A stretch of 64,000 bases of DNA from Solilutibacter pythonis. GTDB lineage: Bacteria > Pseudomonadota > Gammaproteobacteria > Xanthomonadales > Xanthomonadaceae. Both the position numbers and the translations under genes were made by a program. The notes beneath the pieces are model-generated. The model had not been told where the DNA came from. It did not search any database and saw only the letters and a list, made by a program, of their open reading frames with translations. This document shows positions 26,888 through 35,726 of the stretch, piece by piece; the first letter of the stretch is position 1, and each line of letters begins with the position of its first letter. The stretch is taken from positions 109,626-173,625 of the forward strand of contig NZ_RFLY01000006.1 of NCBI RefSeq assembly GCF_003697345.1. The letters are read 5' to 3'.

Positions 26888-27811
26888 TCAATCGCGCATC
26901 AGAGTGGATTTACCGAACAGGCTTTCCACCAGTTCCACCGCCAGCCTGGCAGTGGCATTGCGCTTGTCCAGCGCCGGATTGACCTCGACCACATCGAGCG
27001 ACCCCAGCCGACCGGTGTCGGCGATCATCTCCATCATGAGCTGCGCCTCGCGGTAGTTGACGCCCCCCGGCACACGGGTGCCGGTGCCGGGCGCGATCCC
27101 CGGGTCGAGCATGTCGACATCGAAACTGACGTGCAGGTGGGTGTTCTCGTCGATGCCTTCCAGCACCTCCTCCATCACTCGGCGCATGCCGATCTCGTCG
27201 ATGTAGCGCATGTCGTAGATGTCGAGACCATGCGCCTTGACCAGCCGTTTTTCGCCGCGATCGACCGAGCGGATGCCGATCTGGCGTATCTGATCGGGGC
27301 GGATCGCCGGACCTGGCGCGCCAAGATCGACCAGCACGCCCGGCCCCAGGCCGCACAGGCAGGCCACCGGCATGCCGTGGATATTGCCCGAAGGGGTGAT
27401 CTCGCGGGTGTTGAAATCGGCATGGGCATCCATCCACAACAACCGCAGCCGCTTGCCGCGCGCACGGCAATGCGCGGCGACCGCGGCGATCGAACCGATG
27501 GCGAGGCAATGGTCGCCGCCCAGCATGATCGGCATGCGGCCAGCGGCCAGTTCGCCCGCGCTCGTCTCGAACACGGCGCGGTTCCACGCCGCCACTTCGT
27601 CAAGATGGCGATAGCCCTCGACCGGCTCGGTCTGCGGATTGCGCGGGCCGGCCACATCGCCGAGATCGCGCACCTCCACCCCGTGGCGGGCGATCTTCTC
27701 GGCGAACTTCGCCACTCGCAGCGCCTCCGGCCCCATCGAAGCGCCACGATGCGCGGCGCCGATATCGGTCGGCACGCCAAAAATGGAAACGGGAAGAGTG
27801 AATCGGCTCAT
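26888..27811 (-). CDS. rocF: Arginase
   Basis: Hydrolyses arginine to ornithine and urea; cytosolic binuclear manganese enzyme. 307 residues from the ATG at 27811 (MSRFTLPVSIFGVPTD); a GTG at 27838 is an unlikely alternative. The Mn ligands are visible in GGDHCLAIGS, WMDAHADFNT and SFDVDMLDP. The segment APGTGTRVPGGVNYREAQL is arginase-like rather than agmatinase-like. Lies next to tRNA-Thr on the same strand. Confidence 0.93.
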   Translation of the reverse strand: MSRFTLPVSIFGVPTDIGAAHRGASMGPEALRVAKFAEKIARHGVEVRDLGDVAGPRNPQTEPVEGYRHLDEVAAWNRAVFETSAGELAAGRMPIMLGGDHCLAIGSIAAVAAHCRARGKRLRLLWMDAHADFNTREITPSGNIHGMPVACLCGLGPGVLVDLGAPGPAIRPDQIRQIGIRSVDRGEKRLVKAHGLDIYDMRYIDEIGMRRVMEEVLEGIDENTHLHVSFDVDMLDPGIAPGTGTRVPGGVNYREAQLMMEMIADTGRLGSLDVVEVNPALDKRNATARLAVELVESLFGKSTLMRD

Positions 27812-27843
27812 ACGGGTTCCGGATTCGGGCATCCGCACGAGAA

Positions 27844-27919
27844 TGGTGCCGCTTGTCCGACTCGAACGGACGACCTACCGCTTACAAGGCGGTTGCTCTA
27901 CCAACTGAGCTAAAGCGGC
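27844..27919 (-). tRNA. tRNA-Thr (anticodon UGU)
   Basis: A 76-base cloverleaf read on the minus strand. Acceptor GCCGCTT pairs with AAGCGGC, D arm GCTCAGTTGGTAGAGC, anticodon stem ACCGC/GCGGT with loop CTTGTAA (anticodon TGT), T arm GTCCGTTCGAGTCGGAC, discriminator A and an encoded CCA end. Confidence 0.97.
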
Positions 27920-27972
27920 GCAGATGCGTGGACGCTCATTCTAGCCGAGCCCGCACGCGGCCTGCCCGGTCA

Positions 27973-28674
27973 TCAGCAACGTCGCGCCTGCCGACGCGGC
28001 GCGCCGATGGCGCGGCGCTGGCCGGCGGCATCGAAACCCGCGGGTGCGCGCACGTCCAGCCAAAACTGCGCCGCGCCGGCCCCGGCGGGGGCGACCCGGG
28101 CCGCGAACCCCTTGGCAAGCAGTGCGGTCTGATGACGACGCGCGTTTTCCTCGCCGCCGAAACGGCCCAACGCGATTGCGTTGATTTGCCCGCCCTCGTT
28201 GAGCACGACCAAGTCGTTGAATCCAGCCGCCCGCAGGCGTTCGGCCATCGCCAATGCGGCGGCACGGTCGGCCAACGGCGGCAGGAAGACGTTGTAACCC
28301 CGCGCCGGACTCAACTCGACCCGGCGCAGGCTTGCACTAGCCCCGGCTCTGCGCAGGCGGGCGATACCGTCCGTGGCGGCGGCCTCGCTGGCGAACGGCC
28401 CGTAGCTCAAGCAAACCGGCGCCGACTCGGGGGGCGTCGCCTTAGCCGGCGGCGGCTCGGCGACTTTCGGTGCGGCGGGCGACGCGGCGCCATCGGCCGG
28501 CAACGCGGACGTGGTGGTGACGGCCGTCTCCAGCTCGCCGACCAGCGCCAGCCTGGGCGGGCCATCGGCCACTGCCGGGCGGCGCGGCGGCGCGGCATCG
28601 CGATGCCCGCCCCACCAGGCGGCCACGCCCAGATTCAGCACCACCAACCAGACCAGCAGCATGCGCGCGAACAT
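27973..28674 (-). CDS. SPOR-domain membrane protein
   Basis: 233 residues. An N-terminal membrane anchor (about 4-21, MLLVWLVVLNLGVAAWW) is followed by a Pro/Ala-rich periplasmic linker and a SPOR-like repeat at about 86-165. The repeat begins CLSYGPFASEAAATDGIARL and ends NDLVVLNEGGQINAIALGRF. SPOR domains bind denuded peptidoglycan glycans, often at the division site. Directly downstream of coaX with a 9-base gap, so probably in the birA-coaX operon. Confidence 0.85.
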   Translation of the reverse strand: MFARMLLVWLVVLNLGVAAWWGGHRDAAPPRRPAVADGPPRLALVGELETAVTTTSALPADGAASPAAPKVAEPPPAKATPPESAPVCLSYGPFASEAAATDGIARLRRAGASASLRRVELSPARGYNVFLPPLADRAAALAMAERLRAAGFNDLVVLNEGGQINAIALGRFGGEENARRHQTALLAKGFAARVAPAGAGAAQFWLDVRAPAGFDAAGQRRAIGAPRRQARRC

Positions 28675-28683
28675 GGGGCGATT

Positions 28684-29412
28684 CTATGCGCGATCGGCCA
28701 GCGCCGCCCAACGCGCCAGCCCATCCAGCACCAAGCGCGGACGCGACTCGGCCGCCGCCAGCCTCGCCAACAATACGCCGCCGCCGCCGCCATGCAGCCA
28801 CAATGCCGGCCGCCGCCCAAGCAGCGTCCCGGCCTCGGCCAGGCTGCGTTCGATCAGCGCCAGCGCCGCACCCTCGCAACCCGAGGCGAGGGCGTCCCCG
28901 GTATCGGCGGCGAATTCGGCATAGTGGCCGCCAGCCGCCGGCAATTGCGCCACACGCGCATGTAAGCTCTCCCGCATCAAGGTGGGCGATGGCGCGATGC
29001 GACCGCCACGATGGCCGCCCGTCTCATCGACCAGATCCACCGTGAGCGCGGTGCCGACGCCGGCCACCAATACGGGCCGCCCAGCCTCCGCCGCCGCCAG
29101 CAGGGCGAGAAAGCGGTCGACGCCCAACCGCGCCGGCTCCGCGTAGGCCACCCGCAAGCGCCCGCAACGCGCGGTGCTGCGCACGAACGAAACGCGGGCG
29201 AAACGCTCGGCCAGCGCGCCGGCCAGCGCCGCGCGCAAGGCCGGCGCCACCACCGCCGCGACCCAGGCGGTTTCGCCACGGACTTCATCGGGCAGGCTGG
29301 CGAAATCCTCGCCGGGCCAATGCGCCAGCCCCCGCATCTCAACCACCGCCGCTTGCCGGCGCGGTGCGAATTTCAGCCGGCTGTTGCCGAGATCGAACAA
29401 CCAGTCGTTCAT
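28684..29412 (-). CDS. coaX: Type III pantothenate kinase
   Basis: First step of coenzyme A synthesis. 242 residues. It begins MNDWLFDLGNSRLKFAPR, the ASKHA phosphate-1 motif with the catalytic Asp. LGVDRFLALLAAAE and VLVAGVGTALTVDLVDETGG are the other family signatures (the conserved GxDR and GTA motifs). It starts inside the birA stop (ATGA overlap); a birA-coaX pair is a common arrangement in this group of bacteria. Confidence 0.95.
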   Translation of the reverse strand: MNDWLFDLGNSRLKFAPRRQAAVVEMRGLAHWPGEDFASLPDEVRGETAWVAAVVAPALRAALAGALAERFARVSFVRSTARCGRLRVAYAEPARLGVDRFLALLAAAEAGRPVLVAGVGTALTVDLVDETGGHRGGRIAPSPTLMRESLHARVAQLPAAGGHYAEFAADTGDALASGCEGAALALIERSLAEAGTLLGRRPALWLHGGGGGVLLARLAAAESRPRLVLDGLARWAALADRA

Positions 29413-30419
29413 ACGTTCGCCCTCACGCTCACCTCGCCCGCATGCAACAGACGCTCGCCTTGCGCGGTGCGCACGCGCAAGGCGCCATCGGCGGCAATGC
29501 CCAGCGCCTCCGCCTCCAATTCGCCCTCGGCCAACCGTATCCGTACCGAGCGACCGGCCAATGCATCCAGTGCCTGCCAGCGCGGCAGGAACCGCGCCAA
29601 GCCCACCTGGTCGAATTCATCCAGCGCCGGCAACAGGGCATCGAGCAGGGCCGCGGCCAGTTGGTTGCGCGATGACGCTCGCGGCGCGCCGGTCAAATCG
29701 GCCCATGGCTGTCCGATATCGACGGATGCGGCGGGCGGCATCCGCACATTCACCCCCAACCCGATCACCGCCCGCGCCGGGCCGGCATGTTCGCCACCGC
29801 CTTCGACCAGCAGACCACCGAGCTTGCGCCCATCCAGCAGCAGGTCGTTCGGCCACTTCAGGCGGATATCCAGCCCGGTGACGGCACGCAGCGCTTCGGC
29901 GGCAACGATCCCGGCCACGAGGCTCAGGCCGGGCAGTCGCGCCAGCCCGCTGGCGAAGCGGCGATCCAGCGAGAGATAGAGATTGGCCGCCAGGGGGGAA
30001 ACCCAGGCGCGGCCACGACGGCCGCGACCACCGCTTTGCCGCTCGGCCAGCAACACGCGCACGCCACCGGCCGGCGGCGGCTGCGCCAGCAGGGCGCTGT
30101 TGGTGGAATCGACCTGCCAGACCAACGCCAGCCCGGCCAGCCGGGCGCGGCAAGCCGGCGCCAACGCGGCGTGAAGGGTTTCGGCATCCAACAGGTCGAG
30201 CGGCTGCGCCAGCCGATACCCCTGGCCGGGACGCGCCTCGATGGCGATCCCGGCCTCGCGCAATGCCTGGATGCGTTTCCAGACCGCGGCCCTGGTCAAA
30301 CCGTGAGCGGCGGCCAGGGCGTCACCCGATGCCGGCGCGGCGGCCAGGCGCAGCAGCAACTGGCGATCGAGATCGACGCGCGAGCGGCGTTCGGCATCGG
30401 CGGTGCTGGGAGCGGACAT
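29409..30419 (-). CDS. birA: Bifunctional biotin--protein ligase / biotin operon repressor
   Basis: 336 residues from the ATG at 30419. The N-terminal winged helix (about 18-70, LAAAHGLTRAAVWKRIQALR) is the DNA-binding part that represses biotin synthesis. The central ligase domain has the biotinyl-AMP loop GGRGRRGRAWVSP (about 133-145) and LKWPNDLLLDGRKLGGLLVE (about 190-209). The C-terminal SH3-like domain follows. Attaches biotin to acetyl-CoA carboxylase. Longer upstream in-frame starts lack homology and were not used. Confidence 0.94.
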   Translation of the reverse strand: MSAPSTADAERRSRVDLDRQLLLRLAAAPASGDALAAAHGLTRAAVWKRIQALREAGIAIEARPGQGYRLAQPLDLLDAETLHAALAPACRARLAGLALVWQVDSTNSALLAQPPPAGGVRVLLAERQSGGRGRRGRAWVSPLAANLYLSLDRRFASGLARLPGLSLVAGIVAAEALRAVTGLDIRLKWPNDLLLDGRKLGGLLVEGGGEHAGPARAVIGLGVNVRMPPAASVDIGQPWADLTGAPRASSRNQLAAALLDALLPALDEFDQVGLARFLPRWQALDALAGRSVRIRLAEGELEAEALGIAADGALRVRTAQGERLLHAGEVSVRANV

Positions 30420-30518
30420 CGGGCGATTATCCGCCAGCCGCGCCATCCTCACACGCCTTGGCGAGGGCCACGCTATAGTCGGCGTTCCGGCCCGCTCCGG
30501 GCCGTGCCGAGCCAACCG

Positions 30519-30770
30519 ATGCCCAGTCGCTTCCTGATCGTCTGTGTTCTGATGTTGTCGAGCGCCAGCGTGCTCGCCCAGACACCGGCCGGCAATGACA
30601 ACGAACCGGCCGCCAGCAATGCCGAGAACGAAGCCGGCAGCACCACGCCTCTGCCCACGCGTCGCGGCGGCAGCGAGACCGGTAACGCCGAACGCCGTCC
30701 CGGCGACCCGCCCGCCCGCAACAACACGGCGCCTCGCTGGCACAGCCTTCTGCCGGGCATGTTCCGCTGA
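30519..30770 (+). CDS. Small exported protein, unknown
   Basis: 83 residues from the ATG at 30519, with a signal peptide (MPSRFLIVCVLMLSSASVLA, cleavage before QTPAG). The mature part is a polar, Asn/Gly/Pro-rich stretch ending RWHSLLPGMFR. No domain is recognisable; the conserved-looking C-terminal motif and the signal peptide argue that it is a genuine gene. Convergent to phoQ, 21 bases apart. Confidence 0.6.
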   Translation: MPSRFLIVCVLMLSSASVLAQTPAGNDNEPAASNAENEAGSTTPLPTRRGGSETGNAERRPGDPPARNNTAPRWHSLLPGMFR

Positions 30771-30791
30771 GCGAACCCCCGCCCCCGCGAC

Positions 30792-32168
30792 TCAACGCGA
30801 AGCCGGCAGCCTCACTTCGAAACGCGCGCCGCCCAACTCGGCGGATGCGCTCACAAGCAACTCACCACCGTAGCCCTGGATGATGTCCTGCACGATCGAC
30901 AGGCCAATGCCATGGCCCTGCACGCGCTCGTCGCCACGCACCCCGCGTTGAAGCACCACGGCGATCTTCTCCCTGGGAATACCCGGACCGTCATCATCCA
31001 CCGCCAGCAACAGGGCGCCGGCATCTTTCGCTACGGTCAGCAGCACCCGCGACTTCGCCCACTTGAAGGCGTTCTCCAGCAGATTGCCTAGCAGTTCCTG
31101 AAGATCGCCGGTCTCGCCGTGGAAGTGGGCGCTCTCATCGATCTCGAACTCGCACAGCACGCCCTTGGCCGCATAGATCTTCTCAAGCCCGAGCACGATC
31201 TGTTCGGCCTGCGGCAGGATCGGCACCGGCGTGGCGAACAGCTTGTGCCCGCCCGACGCCGCGCGCGAAAGTTGGTAGGACACCAGCGCATTCATACGCT
31301 CCAGTTGCGTGTCCAGTTCGTCGCGCAACTCGGCATCCGGCGCGCCGCTGTCCAGCCGCGCGCGCAGTACCGCCAGCGGCGTCTTCAGGCTATGGGCGAG
31401 ATCGGCCAGGGTATTGCGCTGGCGCTCCAGATGCGTGCGCTCGCTCTCGATGAAGGCATTGATGCTGTCGGTCAACGGTTGCAGTTCGCGCGGGTGGAAG
31501 CCGCTCATCCGCGAGGCCCGGCCGAGCTTGACCCGGTCCAGCTCGGCAATCACCTGACGCAACGGCGACAGGCTCCAGCGCAATGCCAGGAGTTGCAGCA
31601 ACAGCAGGATCAACGCGGCCGCACCGAGGTAGGTCCACAAAGCGCTGCGAAAGACGTTGATCTGCGCGGCCAGGAGGCGCGTGTCCTCCATGACGTGGAT
31701 GGTGTAGGGCGTGTCCTCGCCGCGTGCGCCGGGCGCGGTGAAACTACGCGAATAACGGTAGATTTCGCCCAACGCGCCGTTGATGTTCTGCATCGGCAGC
31801 GGCCCTTCGAAACGCACGCTGTCCTTCTCCAGGCGCTGTCCCGCCGGCAGCACCGGGCCTTCCGAAGACATCGAGCGCCAATGCCCGTTCGGCACCAGCA
31901 GTTCGACGTAGAGACCGCTGCCCGGGCGCTCCAGGCGCGGATCGGGCGCACGGTAGGGCGGCACCAGATAACCATCGACATCGAACTCGATACCGGCGGC
32001 GTAGGCCAGCGCATAACTGGCCAGGCGCTCGCGCATGTTGCGCTCGGCGGTATCGACGAAAGCGCGGTCGAGCGCGAGGCCGACCAGTGTCAGGAAGGCG
32101 AGCAGGCCGAGGCCCGCGGCCAGCAATTGGCGGGTGGCGAGCGAGCGGGGATGCCAGAACATGGCCAT
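30792..32168 (-). CDS. phoQ: Sensor histidine kinase PhoQ-like
   Basis: 458 residues from the ATG at 32168. Two membrane helices (about 15-35 and 175-200) flank a periplasmic sensor domain. These are followed by a HAMP-like segment, the H-box LADLAHSLKTPLAVLRARLD (phospho-acceptor His) and the ATPase domain (ELLGNLLENAFKWAK, DDDGPGIP, GHGIGLSIV). Cognate regulator is the adjacent phoP, 66 bases upstream. In related bacteria PhoPQ senses divalent cations and antimicrobial peptides; the exact signal here is not evident. Confidence 0.9.
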   Translation of the reverse strand: MAMFWHPRSLATRQLLAAGLGLLAFLTLVGLALDRAFVDTAERNMRERLASYALAYAAGIEFDVDGYLVPPYRAPDPRLERPGSGLYVELLVPNGHWRSMSSEGPVLPAGQRLEKDSVRFEGPLPMQNINGALGEIYRYSRSFTAPGARGEDTPYTIHVMEDTRLLAAQINVFRSALWTYLGAAALILLLLQLLALRWSLSPLRQVIAELDRVKLGRASRMSGFHPRELQPLTDSINAFIESERTHLERQRNTLADLAHSLKTPLAVLRARLDSGAPDAELRDELDTQLERMNALVSYQLSRAASGGHKLFATPVPILPQAEQIVLGLEKIYAAKGVLCEFEIDESAHFHGETGDLQELLGNLLENAFKWAKSRVLLTVAKDAGALLLAVDDDGPGIPREKIAVVLQRGVRGDERVQGHGIGLSIVQDIIQGYGGELLVSASAELGGARFEVRLPASR

Positions 32169-32234
32169 GCGGAAATAAGCTAAGCGACGGTGCGAGCGCA
32201 CCGCCATCTTCGACGCGCGGGCCGCCCGATGCGA

Positions 32235-32921
32235 TCAGCCTTCGCTGTTGCGCGGAATGGCGAAGCGATAACCACGGCCGCGAACGGTCTCGATCGGCCT
32301 CAGATTGCCATCGGTATCCAGCTTGCGGCGCAGACGACCGATGAAGACTTCCAGCACGTTGGAATCGCGATCGAAATCCTGCTGGTAGATGTGCTCGGTG
32401 AGGTCGGCCTTCGAGACCAGTTCGCCGGCATGCATCATCAGGTATTCCAGCACCTTGTACTCGTAGCTGGTGAGGTCGACGTTCTGGCCGTGGACGGTGA
32501 CGGTCTGCGCGGCAAGATCAAGCACCACCGGCCCGCACTCCAGGGAAGGCTTGCTCCAGCCGGCCGCGCGGCGCACCAGGGCGTTGATGCGCGCCAGCAG
32601 CTCCTCGACATGGAACGGTTTGACCAGGTAATCGTCGGCGCCCTGCTTGAGGCCATCGACCTTGTCCTGCCAGCTCGAACGCGCGGTCAGGATCAGGATC
32701 GGGAACTGCTTGCCTTCGTCGCGCAGCGCCTTGATGAGTTCCATGCCGCTCATCTTCGGCAGACCGAGATCGATGATGCCGATGTCGAACGGCACCTCGC
32801 GGCCCATGTACAAGCCCTCTTCGCCATCCTGCGCGGCATCCACGGCATAGCCTTCGCGCATCAGGCGCGCGGCGAGGGTCTCACGCAAGGGGGCTTCGTC
32901 TTCGACGAGGAGGATACGCAT
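32235..32921 (-). CDS. phoP: OmpR-family response regulator PhoP-like
   Basis: 228 residues from the ATG at 32921 (MRILLVEDEAPLRET), which has GAGGAGG about 5 bases upstream. The receiver domain has the acidic pocket VEDE, the phospho-acceptor Asp in DIGIIDLGLPKMSG, Thr in LTARSS and Lys in LVKPFHVEELL. The C-terminal winged helix ends GRLRRKLDTDGNLRPIETVRGRG-like. It forms the two-component system with the downstream kinase. Confidence 0.93.
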   Translation of the reverse strand: MRILLVEDEAPLRETLAARLMREGYAVDAAQDGEEGLYMGREVPFDIGIIDLGLPKMSGMELIKALRDEGKQFPILILTARSSWQDKVDGLKQGADDYLVKPFHVEELLARINALVRRAAGWSKPSLECGPVVLDLAAQTVTVHGQNVDLTSYEYKVLEYLMMHAGELVSKADLTEHIYQQDFDRDSNVLEVFIGRLRRKLDTDGNLRPIETVRGRGYRFAIPRNSEG

Positions 32922-32968
32922 CAGGGGTCTCCGGCTTCGGCCGCGATCGGCCATTCAGGTAGACAAGC

Positions 32969-33340
32969 TTAGGGCCTGCCTGTGTCATCGTCACGTGTAG
33001 ACGGGAAGGCCGACGGGCCGATCGGGGCGCGGCGCTGGGCTGGATCGTCGACGACCACCATCACCCGCCCTCCGGGCGCCAGCACCTTGACCCGGTGAAT
33101 CTCGCGGCCCTGGAAGCGCATGCTTTCGACGTTCAACACCTGGCCGCCGGTGGCGCGCTCGACGCGGCGCACCGCCGCCGAAATGCCACCGGCACCGGCC
33201 GGCGCCGGCTGCGTGGCGCGCGGCAGCAACATCAACACGGGCTCCGCCGACACCGGCAGTCCATGCTCTTGCTGCTGCGCCCGTGCAAGGACCGGCACCA
33301 GCAACAACGCGAAAATGACGAAAGCGGACGGGCGACGCAC
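32969..33340 (-). CDS. Exported PepSY-like protein upstream of phoP
   Basis: 123 residues. Signal peptide MRRPSAFVIFALLLVPVLARA. The mature part holds a short PepSY-like unit (about 57-97): AAVRRVERATGGQVLNVESM followed by EIHRVKVLAPGGRVMVVVDD. PepSY domains are thought to modulate periplasmic proteins. It precedes phoP by 47 bases on the same strand, so it is probably cotranscribed and may tune the sensor; this is inference. Confidence 0.78.
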   Translation of the reverse strand: MRRPSAFVIFALLLVPVLARAQQQEHGLPVSAEPVLMLLPRATQPAPAGAGGISAAVRRVERATGGQVLNVESMRFQGREIHRVKVLAPGGRVMVVVDDPAQRRAPIGPSAFPSTRDDDTGRP

Positions 33341-33402
33341 GGCGGGTCGGGGGGAGGCGGGGGAATTGGGCGATCAGTCTGGGCAGCCAGGATTGAACTC
33401 GT

Positions 33403-33419
33403 CCTTAATCCGCTTAAGG
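33403..33419. promoter_or_regulatory. Palindromic candidate operator before the PepSY-phoP-phoQ operon
   Basis: CCTTAATCCGCTTAAGG is a perfect inverted repeat (CCTTAA, 5-base spacer, TTAAGG) that is also a direct TTAA repeat with 9-base periodicity, about 63 bases upstream of the first gene. Direct repeats with this spacing suit OmpR/PhoP-type regulators, so autoregulation is plausible but untested. Confidence 0.4.
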
Positions 33420-33434
33420 AAACCTTGACAAAGA

Positions 33435-34454
33435 TTAACCAACCAGGCGTTCGCCCCGCGCCTGTTGCGCGGCCAACGCGGCCTCGACCAGCGACCAGTC
33501 CGCCCCCGGACGATGCGCCCCCTCGCTCAGCGTCTGGCGGAAAGCGCGCCCGCCAGCTTGGCCGTGGAACAGACCCAGCAGGTGACGCGTCATATGCTTG
33601 AGCGCCACGCCCTCCGCCAACTGACGTTCGGCGTAGGGACGGAAACTCCGCAACACGTCGGCACGCGGCACGATGGCGGCACCACTCCAATGCGCCTCCA
33701 CCTGCTGCAACAAATACGGGTCGTGATAGGCGGCACGCCCCAGCATGACGCCGTCCACCCGGCCGCGCTGGGCTTCGATGGCGGCGAGATCGGCGATACC
33801 GCCGTTCAGCTCGATCCGCAATTCCGGTCGTTCCTGCTTGAGCCGCCAGGCCCAGTCGTACCGCAGCGGCGGCACCTCGCGGTTTTCCTTCGGCGACAAC
33901 CCCCGCAACCACGCGTTGCGGGCATGGACGATGAAATGGCCGCAGCCCGCATCCGCCACCTGGTCGATGAAAGCGCGGAACTTCGCGTAATCGTGATCGT
34001 CATCGACACCAAGCCGGCACTTCACCGTCACCGGTACGCCGGCCGCGGCCTCGACCATCTTCGCCACGCATTCGGCCACCAGCGCTGGCTCGCGCATCAG
34101 ACAGGCGCCGAAACGGCCGGCCTGCACCCGGTCGGAAGGACAGCCGCAGTTGAGATTGATTTCATCGAAACCGTGCTCCACCGAAATCCGCGTGGCCTCG
34201 GCCAGCAGGACTGGCTCGCTGCCACCCAGTTGCAAGGCCACCGGGTGCTCGCCCGGGTCCATCGCCAGCAACTGGCCGCGATCGCCATGGATCACCGCGT
34301 TGGCATGCACCATCTCGGTATAGAGCCGCGCCGAGGGAGACAGCAGGCGGTGGAAGACCCGACAATGGGTATCCGTCCAATCCATCATGGGGGCCACCGA
34401 CAACGCGAACGCGGGAGCGGCCATGAGGACGGTGGAGGGGGGAGCGGATGGCAT
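33435..34454 (-). CDS. dusA: tRNA-dihydrouridine synthase A
   Basis: FMN enzyme that reduces uridines at positions 20/20a of tRNA. 339 residues. Family marks: SVAPMMDWTDTHCRVFHRLL at the start, QLGGSEPVLLAEAT, the catalytic cysteine in INLNCGCPSDRVQAG, VTVKCRLGVDD, and ELNGGIADL. The DusA-type start MMDWTD rather than the DusB/C type supports the subgroup. The first 10 residues may be an over-long start; M11 is an alternative. Confidence 0.94.
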   Translation of the reverse strand: MPSAPPSTVLMAAPAFALSVAPMMDWTDTHCRVFHRLLSPSARLYTEMVHANAVIHGDRGQLLAMDPGEHPVALQLGGSEPVLLAEATRISVEHGFDEINLNCGCPSDRVQAGRFGACLMREPALVAECVAKMVEAAAGVPVTVKCRLGVDDDHDYAKFRAFIDQVADAGCGHFIVHARNAWLRGLSPKENREVPPLRYDWAWRLKQERPELRIELNGGIADLAAIEAQRGRVDGVMLGRAAYHDPYLLQQVEAHWSGAAIVPRADVLRSFRPYAERQLAEGVALKHMTRHLLGLFHGQAGGRAFRQTLSEGAHRPGADWSLVEAALAAQQARGERLVG

Positions 34455-34569
34455 CGGGGAATCTATGGCGGCAAACCGCCATTATTGACGATGCCGCCGC
34501 CCGGCACGAAAAACCCCCATCTGGAGCCAGACACCGAAAGCCCCTCCCCTCCGAACTCCCGCCCCTGGC

Positions 34570-35025
34570 TTAACGCTCGCTCAGTACAAAGCTGCCGATG
34601 GATACTCCGATGTCCCAACCCGAGCCGCGCCCGGTCAGAGCCAGTGAAACCGAGCCTTTGGTCACTACCTGCGCCTTGCCGGAACGGCCGGCTCCGGCAT
34701 GCGCTTCGGCGGCGGCATAGCCGCCCAGGACTTCACGAATGTTGTAGATGCCGGAAAATTCACCACGCCCATGTTCGATCCGGGATCGGCCAAAGGTAAT
34801 CCCGCCACCGCGCGAAACGATCTTCACCGGCAACCGGCTGCCATCACTGCAAGTCACCATGCCCTCGCCATCGGCCGTCTTGTAGAACGCGGACCAACCT
34901 TCCATGGTGAAATCGAAATGGCATTCCAGCGGTCCCTCCGCCCGCGCGGGAAATGCCAGCATGGCCACGGCGCAGGCCATGGCGGCAAGCAGTCGGGGAA
35001 GGCTGAGCGTAAGGAATGGGCGCAT
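34570..35025 (-). CDS. Exported protein of unknown function
   Basis: 151 residues with a signal peptide ending AFPARA (about residue 29). The mature protein is glycine-rich and beta-like, with one Cys pair (ECHFDF, VTCSDG) and a repeated G-x-Y/A pattern (GIYNIREVLGGYAAAEAHAG). The layout recalls DUF992-type exported proteins, but the match is too weak to assign. No enzyme motif seen. Confidence 0.65.
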   Translation of the reverse strand: MRPFLTLSLPRLLAAMACAVAMLAFPARAEGPLECHFDFTMEGWSAFYKTADGEGMVTCSDGSRLPVKIVSRGGGITFGRSRIEHGRGEFSGIYNIREVLGGYAAAEAHAGAGRSGKAQVVTKGSVSLALTGRGSGWDIGVSIGSFVLSER

Positions 35026-35168
35026 TGCGATCGGTGATCAGGGGTAAGCGACGGCACCGCAAACCTGACTTGGCGTATCTAGCGCGCGCCGTAACACCAA
35101 GCGGCCTGCCAAGTCCACTGGTGGAGACCGCCCTTCAAGGAGCAGTCCCACTGCATAGCACGGGCCGC

Positions 35169-35603
35169 TTACCAGCCGCGGCTGTAGCGACGGGCATAGT
35201 CGTCGTAGACGCGGTAATCGTGGTGGCGGTAGTCACTACGATAGTCATAACGTGGGGTGTACCAAACGCACTTGCCGTTGCGATTGCAACGGGCGCGGCT
35301 GCCCTGTCCATTGCGGTAGTAACCATAGGCATTGCCATATGGCGGGTTGCCGTAGTGGCTGTCGACCACCCGGTAATAGCGCGGGCGGCCATGACGGTCG
35401 TGCTCAACGATCAAGCGTTCATCCAGACCGTAATCGCCATGGCGATAGTACGGCTGGCCGTCGTGCAGGATGACGTCCTCAATATCGACGAGTACCCGGG
35501 TCGGCGGTTCCTGCGCCTGCACCTGTTGCGACATGGCCAGAGCACCCAGCCCGAAACCGGCGGCCAAGATGGTCGGAGCCATCATACGGGTAAGGGTTTT
35601 CAT
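35169..35603 (-). CDS. Exported Tyr/Arg/His-rich protein
   Basis: 144 residues. Signal peptide followed by VQAQEPPTRVLVDIEDVILH and a C-terminal half extremely rich in Tyr, Arg, Asp and His (RYDYRSDYRHHDYRVYDDY), with a single CNRNGKC pair. AGGAGG precedes the start by 7 bases. Composition suggests a periplasmic or cell-surface protein; function unknown. Confidence 0.7.
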   Translation of the reverse strand: MKTLTRMMAPTILAAGFGLGALAMSQQVQAQEPPTRVLVDIEDVILHDGQPYYRHGDYGLDERLIVEHDRHGRPRYYRVVDSHYGNPPYGNAYGYYRNGQGSRARCNRNGKCVWYTPRYDYRSDYRHHDYRVYDDYARRYSRGW

Positions 35604-35726
35604 GCTTCACCTCCTTGGTCAAGGGCCGCCGCGGCGACCGTGCTGCCACCTTGCAGGGGCGGCAGTGAATACGCATTTAACCTCATTGTCGCGCCAGCCC
35701 CCCGCATATCCGGCGATGGCGCACGT

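Noticed and set aside
33380..33420. tRNA-like sequence GATTGAACTCGTCC
   Set aside because: No acceptor, D or anticodon arm could be formed around it.
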